The notes under the pieces: generated by a model | Databases searched by the model: none | Seen by the model: only the letters and a program-made list of their open reading frames with translations | Told to the model about the DNA's origin: nothing | Translations under genes and position numbers: made by a program | In this document: piece after piece, positions 1 through 13,800 of the stretch | How positions within the stretch are numbered: the stretch's first letter is position 1 | Layout: every line of letters starts with the position of its first letter | Assembly (NCBI RefSeq): GCF_900496995.4 | Contig: NC_044014.1 | Location: 1,550,001-1,614,000, forward strand | Origin: Aquila chrysaetos chrysaetos | Taxonomy: Eukaryota > Chordata > Aves > Accipitriformes > Accipitridae | Direction of reading: 5' to 3' | Length of the DNA stretch: 64,000 bases

Positions 1-1978
1 AATAATTTTGTTTAAGAGGGAAGAAAAAATATTATTCACTGAAGACATTAAAATGACACACAATCAGAGAACCAACTCCAAAGACATTACCTGAGGAAAT
101 CCAAGATGTCTTTGAAACCACGCTAAGAGAAAAACGCTTGCGTTAATCTAAGAGCAGTTGGTTTCCCTTGTGCCTGGAAGGCAGACGTCTCCTTCCCTGC
201 CACCATTAGCGCAAGCTCATTAACGAGCTCCTCTGCTGCCTCCAGCATCACTGGCCAAGCTGTGCTGTCATGCCCAACATCAGGGTGAACCCCGCGTAGC
301 ACCTGTTAAGAAGCAACATCAGCATTCACACCTTTATGTTATCAAGGGATGGTTAAGCTGTCGGTATGGTAATATGAACACATTCAGGTTAAAGTTTCAA
401 AAGAGATACTTCATGAGCTTTTAACTGATGGGAATCTGAATGTTAGAGATAATGAACCAAGAAAACAAGCCTGGGGCTCGTGGGGCTGAGCTGGGACACC
501 AGCCAGGAGCAGAGGGGGATGAACCGAGGAGAAGCCTGAGCTGCCACTGAACCCAGAGCCTGCATTCGTAGTGGTAGGAGGAAGCACTAAAATTCCCCCC
601 AAAATCAAATCAGCTATTTCTGGGAGATTATTGCACTGGTAGCAGGAGCGAGGTGAACACAACATCTCATCTGCCAAACGTAGTGGTAGGGAAGCGGGCA
701 GAGGTGTTGTCCCCCAGGCTGGGAAACGCAGTTGAATACCCCTGCCAGCCAAGAAACAAGCCAGAAAACCAGGAGGTAGAAATCAGGATTCTTTACATCT
801 CATCACACAAAGCATTGTACTTCTGTGTATCAAAACCAGGAGTTAAATTCAAACTAGCCCTTAGGTTGAACAGTAATTGCAGCTATCATAAAAACTTTGT
901 CATTCAGAAAATATACTTTAATATTGTCTGTGTCTTTGAAAAGATGCTTTCCCACTCTGGCTTGACTGAAGTTAGTCTCTAAGTATCTGTTCAAGGCTGG
1001 AAAGGAAGCTGGTGTTTTACATTTATTGAACTTGTCATTGCAAGAATTACTTATTCTTTGGTTTCTGACAGAAAACAATCCAAATGCAAAACCAGAGGGT
1101 ATTTAAGGAGCAAGGGAAACATCAGCTCCCTGGTCCTGACATGCCTCACTCCTCCTGCCTCTGCAGCACAGCAGTGCTCATAAATCAGTGCCGTTCCTCA
1201 CAAGGGTACAAGCTGTGCCGTGGAGGTAAACAGGCTTTTTTCCCCCCTCCCGAAGTAATGAATTTCTTAAGAGTCTTCCCAGACAAAGCACACGACCAAG
1301 GACCCTGCCAAACTCGCCAACCAGAAAGAGCACTCAAACCTGAGCCAAACCTCCTCTTGCCTTTTCCAACCATCTGCTATTTCCCTCAGGGAAAAAATAG
1401 GAAGAGCAAAACAAAACCACAGATCTGGCCCTTACTGGAAAAACAATCCACTTTATTTTTTCTCTTTTTTTCTGGAAGGGGACAGACTGCCATTTACCCA
1501 CTCTTAATCCTCCGCACTGTAGGAAAGACTCTCCTATTTGGCCACCATGAAATTGTATGAGCTGACTTGATTTAAAAGTTGAACTGTGTTTTATCTCATG
1601 AACAAAAATGCTTAAGATGAGCTAACAGTGTCTGTTTCTTCTGCTGCAATATAACCTTCTTGTTTTTACTTTTTCTTGTTGCTGTTGTTTTATTTTTTTC
1701 TTAAAAGAAACTATACCTTGAGCAGTTCGTGTATTTTGCTTTTCATAAAGACTCACTGTGCAAAGGAGGAAACATCACCTACAGTAACAAAAAGTACTTT
1801 GTTGAATAACCCATCAGAATTACTTCCTAAAGAGCCTTCCATAAATGAAATAAGCTCTTTGGTTTGGACACCGTGTACCATGCAGACTCTGACAGCTACA
1901 AAAGGAATAGTTAAGTTTTTCAGTACGTGCGTGTTGCTGAAACACTGTTTCTTCAGAGGGGAAACTGAACTACCAATG

Positions 1979-2000
1979 CAACACACACACACACTCACAC
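1979..2000. repeat. (CA)n microsatellite
   Basis: A run of CA dinucleotides interrupted once by a T at 1995. Confidence 0.9.
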
Positions 2001-2571
2001 TATTCAAATATCCAAAAAGCCAAAAAAAATTCAAAAGCCAAAAGAACATCTTTGATACTGCCTGAAATATGAAATATTTGTAGGGAAATAAAAGGCAGAA
2101 CATTTTAAAAGTCCATCTTTATCCAGCTACAAATGCCCAGGCCAGTACATATCTGCTCCCATGTGATACAGTGTTAGGTATCTCATACCTGACTCAGATG
2201 AAAAATTCCCTGTAGTCGTTGGCAACGGCTGCCATCGCAACCAAAACACCGGGGACCGACTCAGGAATCTCCAGAAGAGAAAGTATACACACTCCACGCA
2301 GTGGTTTACCCATAGGTTAAGGAGGCAATACCACAGGCACTGATGTAGTAATGTATATTTCTCTTTATGTCACTAAAACTGCTCCATTTGGTTTTAATTC
2401 ACCGATTAAATTTTATTTCTGCATACTACAGTCCCAAACTTTGAGCTATGAGTGGCTGAAGCTTTAGGAGTGAGCAACCACTGCCAGTTCCCACTGAAGT
2501 TAAACATTAGCATCATCTTATAGACTATAGGGAGCAAGAGCTACACCTTAAAATACAACCAAGCAGTGATT

Positions 2572-2576
<5 letters not shown>

Positions 2577-2599
<23 letters not shown>
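2577..2599. repeat. Poly(A) tract, 23 A
   Basis: Uninterrupted A run with no recognisable retrocopy upstream. Confidence 0.95.
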
Positions 2600-2602
<3 letters not shown>

Positions 2603-3190
2603 GACATGAGGAATCTTCACAGGCACCCCTGAACTGTAAGACCTGAATCCTATTTAAATTAGATGGGAGTTTGGAAATGTGTTTAATTACAATGTTGATA
2701 AAAGCTAGTTTTCAACCAGAATGAATTAGAGAGACTTTCAGGATAATTTTGCATTTTTCTTCATGGTTGGCCTGTTTTGCTGGTAATTCAAAAGGCTCAG
2801 AAACATATGCACGACAGCTTTTGCTGTTTTCTCAAAAGCGTCTGAAAAAAAGATGACACCTTCCAGTGATGTAAGCTGGCTTTACTAAACCTAGTGGAAC
2901 TTCCCTGATTTATACCAGCTGAATATTGCTGTTTATGCTTTGGGAATTTTATCAGAAGTTGTAGTTTTCAGAAATTGATTGCTGTTTTCAGCAATCTAAT
3001 CCCCGTCAGGTGGTGAGACCCTTCAGCTCCCATTCACATCAGTGAAATCCAGCAAAAGTCCTGTCAAAACCAGAGACCAATTGCCTGCAGAAATGCTGGT
3101 GTTAGCTAAAATTGATCATAAAATACTTATTGAATTGCTAAAAGATGCCTACCTAATCCTTTCAAACTTTATAAATATATTTCTTGCTGA

Positions 3191-3415
3191 AGAGAGAATC
3201 TTTATGTCATTGGCAAATTGGACTACAAACCCAGGAAAGATTTGTTGGTTGCAGATGTTCTTCCTAAAGCCCGTGCCAGAACAGTGGTGGAGGACAGCAG
3301 AGAGCTGCAGATGCGGGTACGGGAAAACAGCCGGAGGGACCTGGCCCACGGGCAGGACCCACTGGCCCGACAGGATTTCCACCAGGCTCCTGCCCAACTC
3401 ATCCCCCTGCCGTGA
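3191..3415 (+). pseudogene. Possible Ty3/gypsy polyprotein trace (RNase H end)
   Basis: One frame, bounded upstream by a stop at 3188-3190 and ending at a TGA at 3413-3415, reads LDYKPRKDLLVADVLPKARAR near its start. Gypsy-type polyproteins have a very similar spot at the end of RNase H: YKPGK followed by ADTLSRA or ADALSRA. The spacing Y-K-P-x-K-x-L-x-x-A-D-x-L-x-x-A is kept. There is no recognisable RT, integrase or LTR nearby, the frame upstream is full of stops, and the rest of this frame resembles nothing I know. It is probably either a very old relic or a chance match. Confidence 0.25.
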
Positions 3416-4588
3416 TGGAGATCCCACCACCGCTCCCAGATCACCCCACTCTTGCTGCCGGAGGGAGTGAGCACTCCGAAAGTCTGATGCCAGCATGTAA
3501 ATTATATAAATTAAATATTAAAACTATAAACTAAAGGGTTTTGTTAGTTCTCATTCATGTTGCAGCAGCATTTTGGTTCACAACAGCTTTTCTGAATTTG
3601 TTTTCAAAACTTTATAATTTTATGACAAAGTGAAGAAAGTCACTCATTTCTGTAAACCTTTCCACACTGGTGGTTAAAGTGCTCTGGAGCCATCTTGGAT
3701 GGAAAGCAAAGTCTCTTGCTGCAAATGTGATGAATTCTACTAGATTTAAAGCACGTCATTACTGTAATCAGATCTTTAGAAGAAACTTGTACGTGAGTAA
3801 CACCTAAAACACTTGTGTTTTTTCAGAATCCATTTTGATAACAACATCAAGCAGTTTGAATTTTGGAAAAATTAAGCCAGAAGTTGACAGGAATTTTTGT
3901 GGGGACATGAAGAAGGAACCGATACACTCATTTTCTTTGATATTAAGAGATTTTTCTTGCGTTCTTAAACATGAACATTAGACTTTCTAAAGACATACAG
4001 AGGACTTTTCATCACATAAACAGGAAGTGAGAATTTTATAATAGAATTACTTATTTAATGATTTGTGAGTGAAGGTTGCTTGAAGTAATATCTCATTCTA
4101 TTTGTCTCTAAAATTACTAACCAAAGTAAAAGTCGATGGTCTTCTACACGTGGCCCCTTCTTACTTTTGCTTTTACCTTTTCTTCTTACCTTTTTCACTC
4201 TGATCTCTCTCTAGTGAGAGATTTTCAAAGATTCATTCCTACAGAATAAATGGAACAGCCCCCTCCCTGCACTTTATTGTTAAGCCTGCAAACTTGAGAA
4301 CAAAAACCTGAGTGGGTTCTCACCTTTCTACACACTTGCACCAGCAGAAGGGCTACGTGTTGCCTTCAATTAAACCAGCGCAATTGCACCAGAAAAAAAA
4401 AACATGAAGCACCTACATACAAAGGGGGAAAAAAGCCAAACCAGAAAGGCTTATATCTTCTTTTCTACATTCACACAGAGCTGAAAAGCAGAGAGCGTCT
4501 GCTGAACACGTCCTGATGTCGGGCTCTCCTTGGCAGAGACCGCTGGGGATACTCACTGTTCCCAGGTCTAATGGGTACTCTCTGCCAG

Positions 4589-4644
4589 CTTGAGCATGAA
4601 TTACAACAGTTTCAAGGCTGCTGTAATTTATTCTGCTATTCAAG
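4589..4644. other. Imperfect hairpin
   Basis: AATTACAACAG (4599-4609) pairs with CTGCTGTAATT (4618-4628) with one mismatch around an 8-base loop. Outer pairs (4596-4598 with 4629-4631, and CTTGA at 4589-4593 with TCAAG at 4640-4644) extend it with bulges. It is short for a microRNA precursor, and I do not recognise a microRNA sequence in it. Confidence 0.4.
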
Positions 4645-5001
4645 GATCCTTGTGGGAATATATTATCTATGGAAACTCAGCGATGCAGAGCTGTATCACA
4701 GCTCCTCTCGGCCCAAGTACCTCGTTATTATTTGCATTAGGGTTGCTCCAGGGAAGCCCAGGGCCACGCTGTGTGCAGAAACACAGCAGCACAAACCCTC
4801 TTGCAGCAAGGGACAAGAAGAAAATGGCCTGGGACCAGTTGCCTGTGGGGTGTGGGGCTGCAGCTGTGCAGAATAGGCTCCCTCCAGCTAAAAGTCCTCT
4901 TCTGCGAGGGAAATCTCTGCTGAGCACTCATGGGCACAGTCAGCAGCCCGGAAGAAAAAAGCAGAAAGCCAAGCAAATTGGGTTTGCTTCTTTCTGAAAA
5001 G

Positions 5002-5016
5002 AAAAAAAAAAAAAAA
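5002..5016. repeat. Poly(A) tract, 15 A
   Basis: A run set in a longer A/G-rich stretch to about 5030. Confidence 0.95.
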
Positions 5017-7807
5017 GAAGAAAAGGAATCACATTTTCATACTTGGGCAATGTCATAAATTGTAAGTATTTGATCTTTACTTGAGTGAGGAAACTTCACC
5101 GAAGAAAGCTGCCCTTCCCTCAAATTGGAGGCCAGGACTAAAACCACTACTGCAGAGACCTGAGGATGATTTCATCTGAAAACTTTCAGGCACTCATTCA
5201 ACATTGCAGACTGGATTTCAGGCACCAGAAGGGGAATACTTTCTCCTTTGAATACAAAAATCTAGTGGGATTCTTTTGTAATCTATACTTTTCTCTAGGC
5301 CTTTTGAAGCTTAACTTTAGGCTGAGTTCAAGTGAGTAGTCTTTATTTCTGCTTCCTCACAGCATTTTTACTCTGGGGCTCACTGTTGCTTTGTTTGCTT
5401 GGGAAGAAGAGTAAAAAACAGAGTGAATAGAAATCACCCTCTAAATCAATGCTTGGCATGCCCGCAGTTAGCCGAGAAATGATTTTATTTATTAAAGATG
5501 TGAAACTCCCTGCTTCCATTGCACATCTAAATTTTCGCTTAAGCAAGATAACTGCAGTCCTGAAAGAGGAACAACCAATGCTTCGAAGTAGCAGAAATGG
5601 GTACTTTGAGATCATCAGTGTTTTATAATGCAAACTCAGAGAGAAAACAGTCTGAAATATGGTCTTAAAAACTGCTTAAAAACATCTATGCAACGGCAGC
5701 TTTCCCCATTTGCCTGACAGTTTTAAAGATGCACTTGTTCTAGCAAAAGGAATAACACAGATATTTGTCATACAAGGTCACTGGCTATTTTATCCCACAG
5801 TTTAGGTTTTATGCTGTACAGCTCAACTTCTGACTCGTTCAGAAATCAAAAAAGCTTGTGACAGACAGAAGATGATGAAAGATGTGTGCAGTGCTGACCC
5901 ACAATGCACCATCCACTTCTCTGATGTGTTCCATTTTGTTCATACATTGCCCTTCCACAAGTACTTTCTTATTTATATTGGTATAAATATATATTTATTT
6001 AGCTGTATTTCGTACGTGTAACAGCATCGCTTTAATATTAATCCATTCTCCTCTTAGTGACATTAAAGTTCTGCAGTGGCTTTCCACTAGTTTTGGATAA
6101 GAAAACTCCCGTTTTAACTGAATTTACTTAATTTTAAATTTATTTTTCTCATTTTAACTTAAAAATTCCCATTTAGCTCAAAACAAAGAGTTTTGATTTT
6201 TGTTTATCACGTTTGTGAGTAGTAGTAATGTCGCTAGCTAAGCAAGCAGCTACATCGGCAATAAACTTGGGTTTGAGTCTCACTTCTCAATTAAACAGCC
6301 CTTTTTCCTATCTGAGAGCAGGTTTTTTGCTACATGGACTCCTCACCGCACTTAAGAAACATCTCTCACCAGGCAGAAGTAGTTCACTCAGCCAGCAGCC
6401 CACATCCAGCTTCCCGCTGGCTCTCAGCCGGGGTGTCAGTAGGAGATTTGGGGGTCATCATTCCGGAAAAGCAGAGGGTTGGGAAGTGTTTTATTCCTGC
6501 AAGGAGAGTGGAGAAAGCAACCGTGAGAACATGTTCCTTAAACAGCAGCATCAGTCTGCACCCCTACCACTGTATCTCAATTGAATGTTAAGGGAAAACA
6601 GCATGAGTAATTTATGCCTGGCAAATCTCTAAAAACAAGCGGGGAATTTATCATCAGAAGCAGCGCTCGTGGTAAAAAGGATGCGGTTTTTGCATTTGGC
6701 TAGGAAGGGCTCCTAACAAGCTTCAAGAAGATTAAGGCTCCCTATCCTGTGGATATTTTAACATAGAGATACAGTGTAAGAATAGGTCTTTCTCTCAAGA
6801 AAACATCCCACGCTGCTGATTGAGAAATATTAAGAGGCTTAAATAAATGTTGTCTTCTTGTTGTATTGTGGTATCTCTGCAGCACACAGCGAAAACCACA
6901 AGAGGCACCACTGTCTCCAAAACGTTAAAGAAAATAACATTATAGTGCAAGAGAACCACTATCATGAACAAGTTGTAACAATTTAATACATTTATTGAAA
7001 GCTAAATTTTCCATATTTTCAGCAAGTTCTTGTGCCCTTTGGGATATATCGTGTAGCTCAAAGAACCAGCTACTGTCCCTTCCAGCAATAAAACGTTAAT
7101 AGATTGAAAATTTTCAATTGGATTACTATGAATGTGATGCAATTTAATTTTATAAGGTGCCATCAATAATACATAAAAAATATTGTAAAACATAACGTGA
7201 TGATTTTAATTCTTAGAAGCGGGTCTGGAGAAACAGCAGATGAAGTGCAATACTAAGCAGATGCCAAATACAATTATTTACTCTTGTTAAACTCCACATG
7301 CCCAGAGCTGGTCAGACAATGCCTATGCAAACACCTTGCTCTGCCAACCACCTCCCTTTAGTCAAGTTAATTAAATCATAATCCTAAAAGACTACTTCTG
7401 CCTAGCGAACTACTTAAGCCTCTGGTTTTGGAGGTTAATTAACTGTGCAGGAAATAGGTTGTAAAAAGTGTTACTTTCAACCAACATTGTATTTGCTATT
7501 AGGGCAGATGCTGGTGCTTGACAAAGAGGACATACTTTTCCGTTACCCATACAGGCTCTGATCTTTGGCCTGACGACATAATGGGAACACATTACGGACT
7601 TGTCACTGGGGACAGTCACAAGTATAAAGTGTAAAGAGAAAGAGTTTTTTAAAGACATTTTCACCTCTGGAAGGGTCTGATCCTTGGTGACAGAAGTGGG
7701 ACAGCAGAGACCTACAGTCAGCAGTGCTCTGAAAATGCATCCTACGTAACCGCTATCCTATTTTTCCCATGCCCATGATTCCCAGGGATGAAATTAGCCT
7801 TTTTTGT

Positions 7808-7863
7808 TCAACCAGATGAGATGAAACAGGTTGCATCAACCAGATGTGAGGGAGCAGGTTGCA
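7808..7863. repeat. 28-bp tandem repeat, two copies
   Basis: TCAACCAGATG...CAGGTTGCA occurs twice head to tail (7808-7835 and 7836-7863) with 24 of 28 positions identical. Both copies begin TCAACCAGATG and end CAGGTTGCA. This is a local duplication of unknown significance. Confidence 0.85.
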
Positions 7864-10800
7864 CAAGATATGCAGCCTTTGGCATTCTCTGTGGCTGCAG
7901 CCCTCTACAGTGACCCTCTACCTCCTCCCGGGGCCCATTTTGGGACCTATCATGTGAGTCTCAAAGATAGTGAAAGGACATTAAATAATGTAAGAGAAGC
8001 AGAAAGATGAGGAGGAGACTTTTAACCAGCGTGGGATTTCATTGTAAGACAGATCGCTGTTAGAAAGTGTAAATGCAGAATTTGGCTCTCCCATTTGTGC
8101 CTTCATATCCACTGAATAGCAGGGTAGCCACTAAGAGTTCAACTATAGACTAACTTTTAGTTGACTTACCTTTTAACTAAAAAGATAAATTATTGGGTAC
8201 TTATCTAATATATGCATACGTAATTAGCATAGAATCTTTATTTTAGCATCTGTAAGAACCAAAATCCAAGTGGTAGCACAAACCTGCTCTGTCATTCAAG
8301 TACAGTTAAAGCTAATTTTTTTTATTTAGTGTGATGTGAATGCACATCACAAAGCTAACACAACATAAGGCGAGAGATGTGCTTTATCACTGCAAAGCAG
8401 AGCCCAGATAACCGCTGAGCCTAAATTGCACTACAGACTTTCCAGTACAGTCAGGAGGAGACATTTCTGTGTTGAGACAAGGCCAACATATCCTCCAGTT
8501 GTGTATTGCAGCATAAAAATTCTTTGCCAGTAAGGCTCACTTTGCTTGCCAAATCAGCATTTTTCCCTGGCATAAACTTGCCCAAGTGCATTATTTACAG
8601 AAATAGCAGACAGCTCGGCTTCAACAGGAGCTTTGGGACAGGTCCTTGGGCAATAAAAGCAGCCTCACTGGACTGACAGTGGTGGGTTTACTCACACTGA
8701 AGATATGGTCTGGAAAGGACAGGCCAGTTGCTTTTATTCAAAAAGAAAACCTGATATTCACACCTGCAGATCTTTTCAAGCCAATGTGTCCCACAAGCAT
8801 AAACACGGTCTTGCGTAGGGGACACAGGAGTGATTGGGCCCCTGATAGTTGGCACAGGAGAAAATGACAACTGGAGGCAAACAAGACCTAAAAGCTATCA
8901 AACATTAGTCTTGAAACAGCCTTGCAAGGTGCAGGTATATACACACCATACTTATTTTCGTCTAGGAAAGCTTTTAGAAGAAGTACTTGGTCTGAACCAT
9001 TCTGTAAGAAGTGGATCCAAAAATAAAAGCTCTTCCCATAAGCTGCTTCTTTGAACAACTCTCACATGAAGACCAAGCTTGGCGGATTTGTGGCTGATGT
9101 GCTGGGTTGTGACATCTGAAGTCAGACTGTAACTTGACACGAGAGATCCAATCTGACAGGATGCATCAGCTTAAGATGCAGCAACTGAAGTCTTAAAAAT
9201 ATGTTTTTTTCTTAGCTCTGCAGTTTTGACAAAAGCTCCACTTACAAAAATTGCCCATCAGGTACTCCCTGCCTCAGCTCTTGGCTGACTTTAACGGGCG
9301 GGCTTGGTCGCAGAATCCTGGACTGTTCTTCGCAAAGAAAGGTGATGCATTTTTTGACATTTCACAATGTATGTTCCTATTTCAATACCCAGATCACTGA
9401 CTACATTTTCTTGAGGAAAATACATTCAAATTAAAATAACACCTGTGAAAGTGACAAATCAAAGGTCTTGGAGTGCAATGCACCAGCTCTGTCCTCCTCC
9501 TTTCATACTGTTTTGTATTACTTAGGATGATAGATTTTATGTGCAGATAGCAACCCCATCCCCGTACCTTTGGCTAGGCTCCCTCCTGCATATATCCTTG
9601 TTTCACGAAAGCGTCAGTGAATCAAATTACCTTCTCCATCCACAACGTACGAAACTTCACATGAAGCATGAAGTATCCTCTTTAAATTAAGCCTATTTTG
9701 TAGCATCCCTCATGTGCAGCCACTTCCACTCTATCAATATGTGAAGGAGACTAAAGAGACACAATTTGCATCCCAAAGAGTCAGAGATGTGAGCTAAATC
9801 AAAGAGATGTATATGATAAGTTGTAGGTAGTTAAACCCTTTTCATTATACCAGCATAGATCCCCACTGACTTACCCATTAGTATATTAGGTGTAATTATG
9901 CCAAGAGAAAGCTAGCTGAGCCTAAAAGGAAAGAAAAACCTACTGACAAGCAATTTACAGCAACTTGCTTATTAGCATTTGAATTTGGGTGGGGAAGTTT
10001 GGAATCTCAAGATCTTCTTTGCCACCCGCAGAGCATCCACACCTGGCCCTTTATGGTGGCTCTGACCCCAGGAGACCATTTTGGGGGCTGTTCAGTGACT
10101 GCAGCCTTTGGCTGCTCACCTGTAAACACCAGAATTTCGTTAATTCTCAGTAGCTAAGATTGTCTTCATTAGTATGGAAGTGACCAAAACAAAAAATAAA
10201 GGTTGCTAATGAGGATTTCTCTCCACTTTCTTGGTACAGCTTCAAATACTAACAAAAGCCCAAGAGCAGCTGGTGGCATCAGCTACCCTACACTAAGGCA
10301 GAGTGATTTATAGAGAAAAAGCATCTGAACAGAACAATACTGAAATTGGTCAAGGGTAAAGTGAAAAAAATTTTTCACTCGGTGACCAAGTAATCCAACT
10401 CAACTATCGGTCATAACAAAACTCTTGACCCCATGTCTTATTTAACTTCCCAAAGGAAGTTTTGATGACATCTGAGACTGGGTATATTTGAATATGATCA
10501 CAGACATACTGGCTCTTTCCTGGCTAAACCATGTCAAGCTGGAGAATAGTATCTGCCCTAAAAAACCAAATGACATAAAAATCGATCACATCCACATCCT
10601 TATCATTGTGGTTAGAAAATACACTTGGGTGAACACTCTATGGAGCAATCTCATCAAATTCATTGCTAGGATTTTGTGCCTTCAACTGGCTTTTCCTGCC
10701 TATGAAGACCACAAACAGCGTTTCCATGATAATTCACTTGTGTCTTCATAGGGACAAAAGGACGAGACAGAAAAATATAAAAAAGAGAACAGCTATGGAG

Positions 10801-13800
10801 GGACTAATACAACTACCCTCAAAATCATTTCAGGTTTTGAATCATGGCTTATGTCAGCTTGGGAGATCGATCTCACATCCTACCCTGTCCTGCTCCAAGT
10901 TGCTGAGACTGAAAAATGCACGCTCAGAAAGAGGAATTTTAGACCATTGCTGTGTGTGCTCTGTTGCTTACCTTTTTTTCATATTTCTTTCAAATATTGT
11001 AGTTCATACAGGAGACAGAGGAAATTTAGAGGATAATTTTTGTTAATAATACACTCATAAGCTTAACCTCATGTTGATAACTGGGTTTGAGTAGCAATTG
11101 TGTAATCTGCAAAAAAGTAGAAGTCAATTTAGTGAATTAGTAAGTAACTCTCAGGGCATGAGCACTGCTGTAGACATCAGCCCACCCCGGGCACACCATG
11201 AGGAACCCTATCTGCAGGAGGTCACAGCAATGGCAAAGCAAACTTGCGTGCCCGTTCCCAGAAAATTAAATACCAATTTGAAAACTCATTATATGTTTTT
11301 AAAGCTATCTGAAAGCATCAAGTGAGCAAGGAGTGCCCTGGGACAAAATGCTTGTTGAAGCACAGGCTGTACTACAAACACTGCTTGTGCCAGTGGCAAT
11401 TTATCCACCTTTGGCTCCTGGAGCAGTTCATGGTGGGAGGACCACCAACCTTTCATTGCTAAGTCCTGGCCCAGTTGGTTATCAATGTTAGGTGGAAAAG
11501 ATTTGCATCACACACGGTCAGATCCTCAGCTGGGATGAGCTGTCAGAAGCTCCTTTGAAAGAAACTGTGATATTTCACACTCACAGAGATGCTGTCAGTC
11601 TGGAGACAGACAGCTTTTTTCCCAAAACCTCATATGTCATCACAATAACTGAAGTCAAAATGAAATGTGAGTGTTGAGCAGGCCCACAAAGCATGACTGC
11701 CAGCAGATGCAACCCAGCTTACCTGGGCTACTTTCAACATCTCATCAATGTTTGGTCCTGGTGGCATCTGCTGTACTTTGCTTACAAGAATCTCCAAGAC
11801 CCATAATAAAGCTTAAATCCTCAAGCCAATTTCCAATCCACATGACCCATCATGGGAAACAGCACCATGTACCAAGAAGTCCATGCAGCAGCTCTGGACA
11901 GATTTTGGGGTGAGGTTTTCAGCTTCTGCAAACACCCACGACTTCCCTGAAGTCTGTCTCTCCCTCCAGTTAATAAGGACACAGCACAGGAAACATACTG
12001 CATTAACCACATGTCAGCTTTGTACAAGAAGTATAGACCCACAAGGCCACCGTGTTTTGCCTTTTCTGCTCAAGGGAGGAACTCGTCATGGATGCAGCAG
12101 ACCCAGGTTCAAAGCACCAAGAGCTGAGAAGACAGCCAGTGGTCCCAAGCCCTGTTAGCCCTGGTATGTTGTTGTTTTGCTTTACAGTGCGGTTGCCAAA
12201 ATATAAAAGAAAACATGTTTTCTGCATGAGAAATGTGTTTCTAGCTCAGATGAGGAAAGAATGCTTCATTTTTTAAAGAACAGTTAAAAAATTGGATATT
12301 TCTGAAAAATAAGCTCTGTGAATATAAACTAGCAGAGTCCCTGAAGATCCGCAGTTTCCCAAGGAAACCTCTATGAATCTTGCCAAGCACACAGTATGAA
12401 TAATTCCTAAAACAATTATCGGGTGAAGTAAATAGGTGGCTCAACAATTTAAGGTACCTGCCTGTGAGGGTGAGGGACTAATTGCAAGGAGACAAATCTG
12501 AGCCGGGTGCCGCTCCATGAAGTTCAGGAACATCTCACGGAGGCTCTGCCCGTCCCACGGGGACACGGGTGGTGAGATGCCCTGGCAGCAAACCCCCAGC
12601 CTCCTTGACATGGAGCCCCGGCACTTCCCCGAGCAAAGGCTAGCCCTTTGGTTACGTTACATGGTGATTTTGAGATGCTAATAGTAAGTCAAGATGTGCT
12701 CAAAATTCATGAGACCTAACACATCATTTAGTGCTAATGACAATTAGGCTGTACCTGCACTTTGTCACCCTCAGAAGGGATGAAAGTAATGATTCCTCTA
12801 CACAAGGCCAGGGTGAAGAAGGGGTACGAGGAGCAAGGGTTTCCCTAATGTCTGCTGAGAAGGCTGTAATTTCTTGAAAGAGAATCGTAAGAGAAATTAC
12901 TGTCATATAAAAGATATGCAGGAGTTTATAAATATTTATGTAAAACCTGCAAAAAATACACGGTACAGCGTAAATAAAATACTTTTTAAAACAGTTTAAA
13001 AAAATGACATGTGCTTTGCGACAAGCACATGGGAACTTTTTTTCCTAATCCTAGAAGCATTCGTGCAGATCTGGCACTGCTGCACCACACTTGTATAAGT
13101 CATCATAAGAGGTACTGGAGAGGGAATAAAGGTCCAGGTTAAAGAGGTGTGGTAAGTATTTCCATCCTACTGTGCTCTACGGGTCTTCTCTGTCCCTCCT
13201 CTACCCTCCCAGCAGGTCCTTACGCACACGGTGCTTCTCTACCAACATAAAAAGAGTGAGAAAACATTGCCTCAGCAAGTTCAGCTCTCTTACAGAAAAT
13301 AATTTACTTAATATAAGGCTGAATTAGGAGGGCTTGAATCACTTTTTCCTGGTCTCAGTGCTTGGAAAGGGTTCTGTGGCCCCTGGGACAACATTTTTGG
13401 GGAATGTTTCTCTCCAAAGCTCATCTTCTGCAAAAGGAGTTTGAAGGCCAGTTACATGGGCTACCAACAAATCTAACCCACAGTGAATTTAGGCAGAACT
13501 CTGCTATGTGGACATTAGCATTTGGTTTTGCAGCAGAAATGGAGGCATCCCACAAACCTTTTCCCTTCTATTTGCATGCCCGCCTGGCAGCACACTCGGG
13601 TGGCTGCACAATTAGCTCCAGAGCACGCTGCAAACACAAGCGTGCCCCAGTGCTAATATTCCCTTTTTTCCTCCACACCTTCTCCTCCCACATCTCCAAA
13701 TTAAAGTCCCGCATCTACCAAATGACAGAGGCATCCTTGCAATTTAGGGTAATGGAGGAGAGGGTCAGGTCCCCCGGGAGCAGACACTGCCCGGCCGGAG

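Larger units (their letters stand above)
1..3190. other. No gene seen
   Basis: Unique AT-leaning sequence. The longest open frame (158 codons, 1084-1560) has a Pro/Lys/Phe-rich composition, no domain and no supporting splice or start context, so I treat it as chance. The simple repeats at 1979 and 2577 are listed separately. Confidence 0.6.
3416..7807. other. No gene seen
   Basis: Unique sequence with a hairpin at 4589-4644 and an A run at 5002. Open frames up to about 135 codons near 4590-4997 are unrecognised. The block at 5935-6070 (TATAAATATATATTTATTTAG and nearby TTAATATTAATCC) is AT-rich in the way many regulatory elements are, but nothing specific can be assigned. Confidence 0.55.

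Noticed and set aside
1084..1560. 158-codon plus-strand open frame as a gene
   Set aside because: Low-complexity Lys/Phe/Pro-rich peptide without domain or splice context.
3660..3760. MIR-like head (TGGTTAAAGTGCTCTGGAGCCA)
   Set aside because: Only about 20 bases resemble the MIR start and no core or tail follows.
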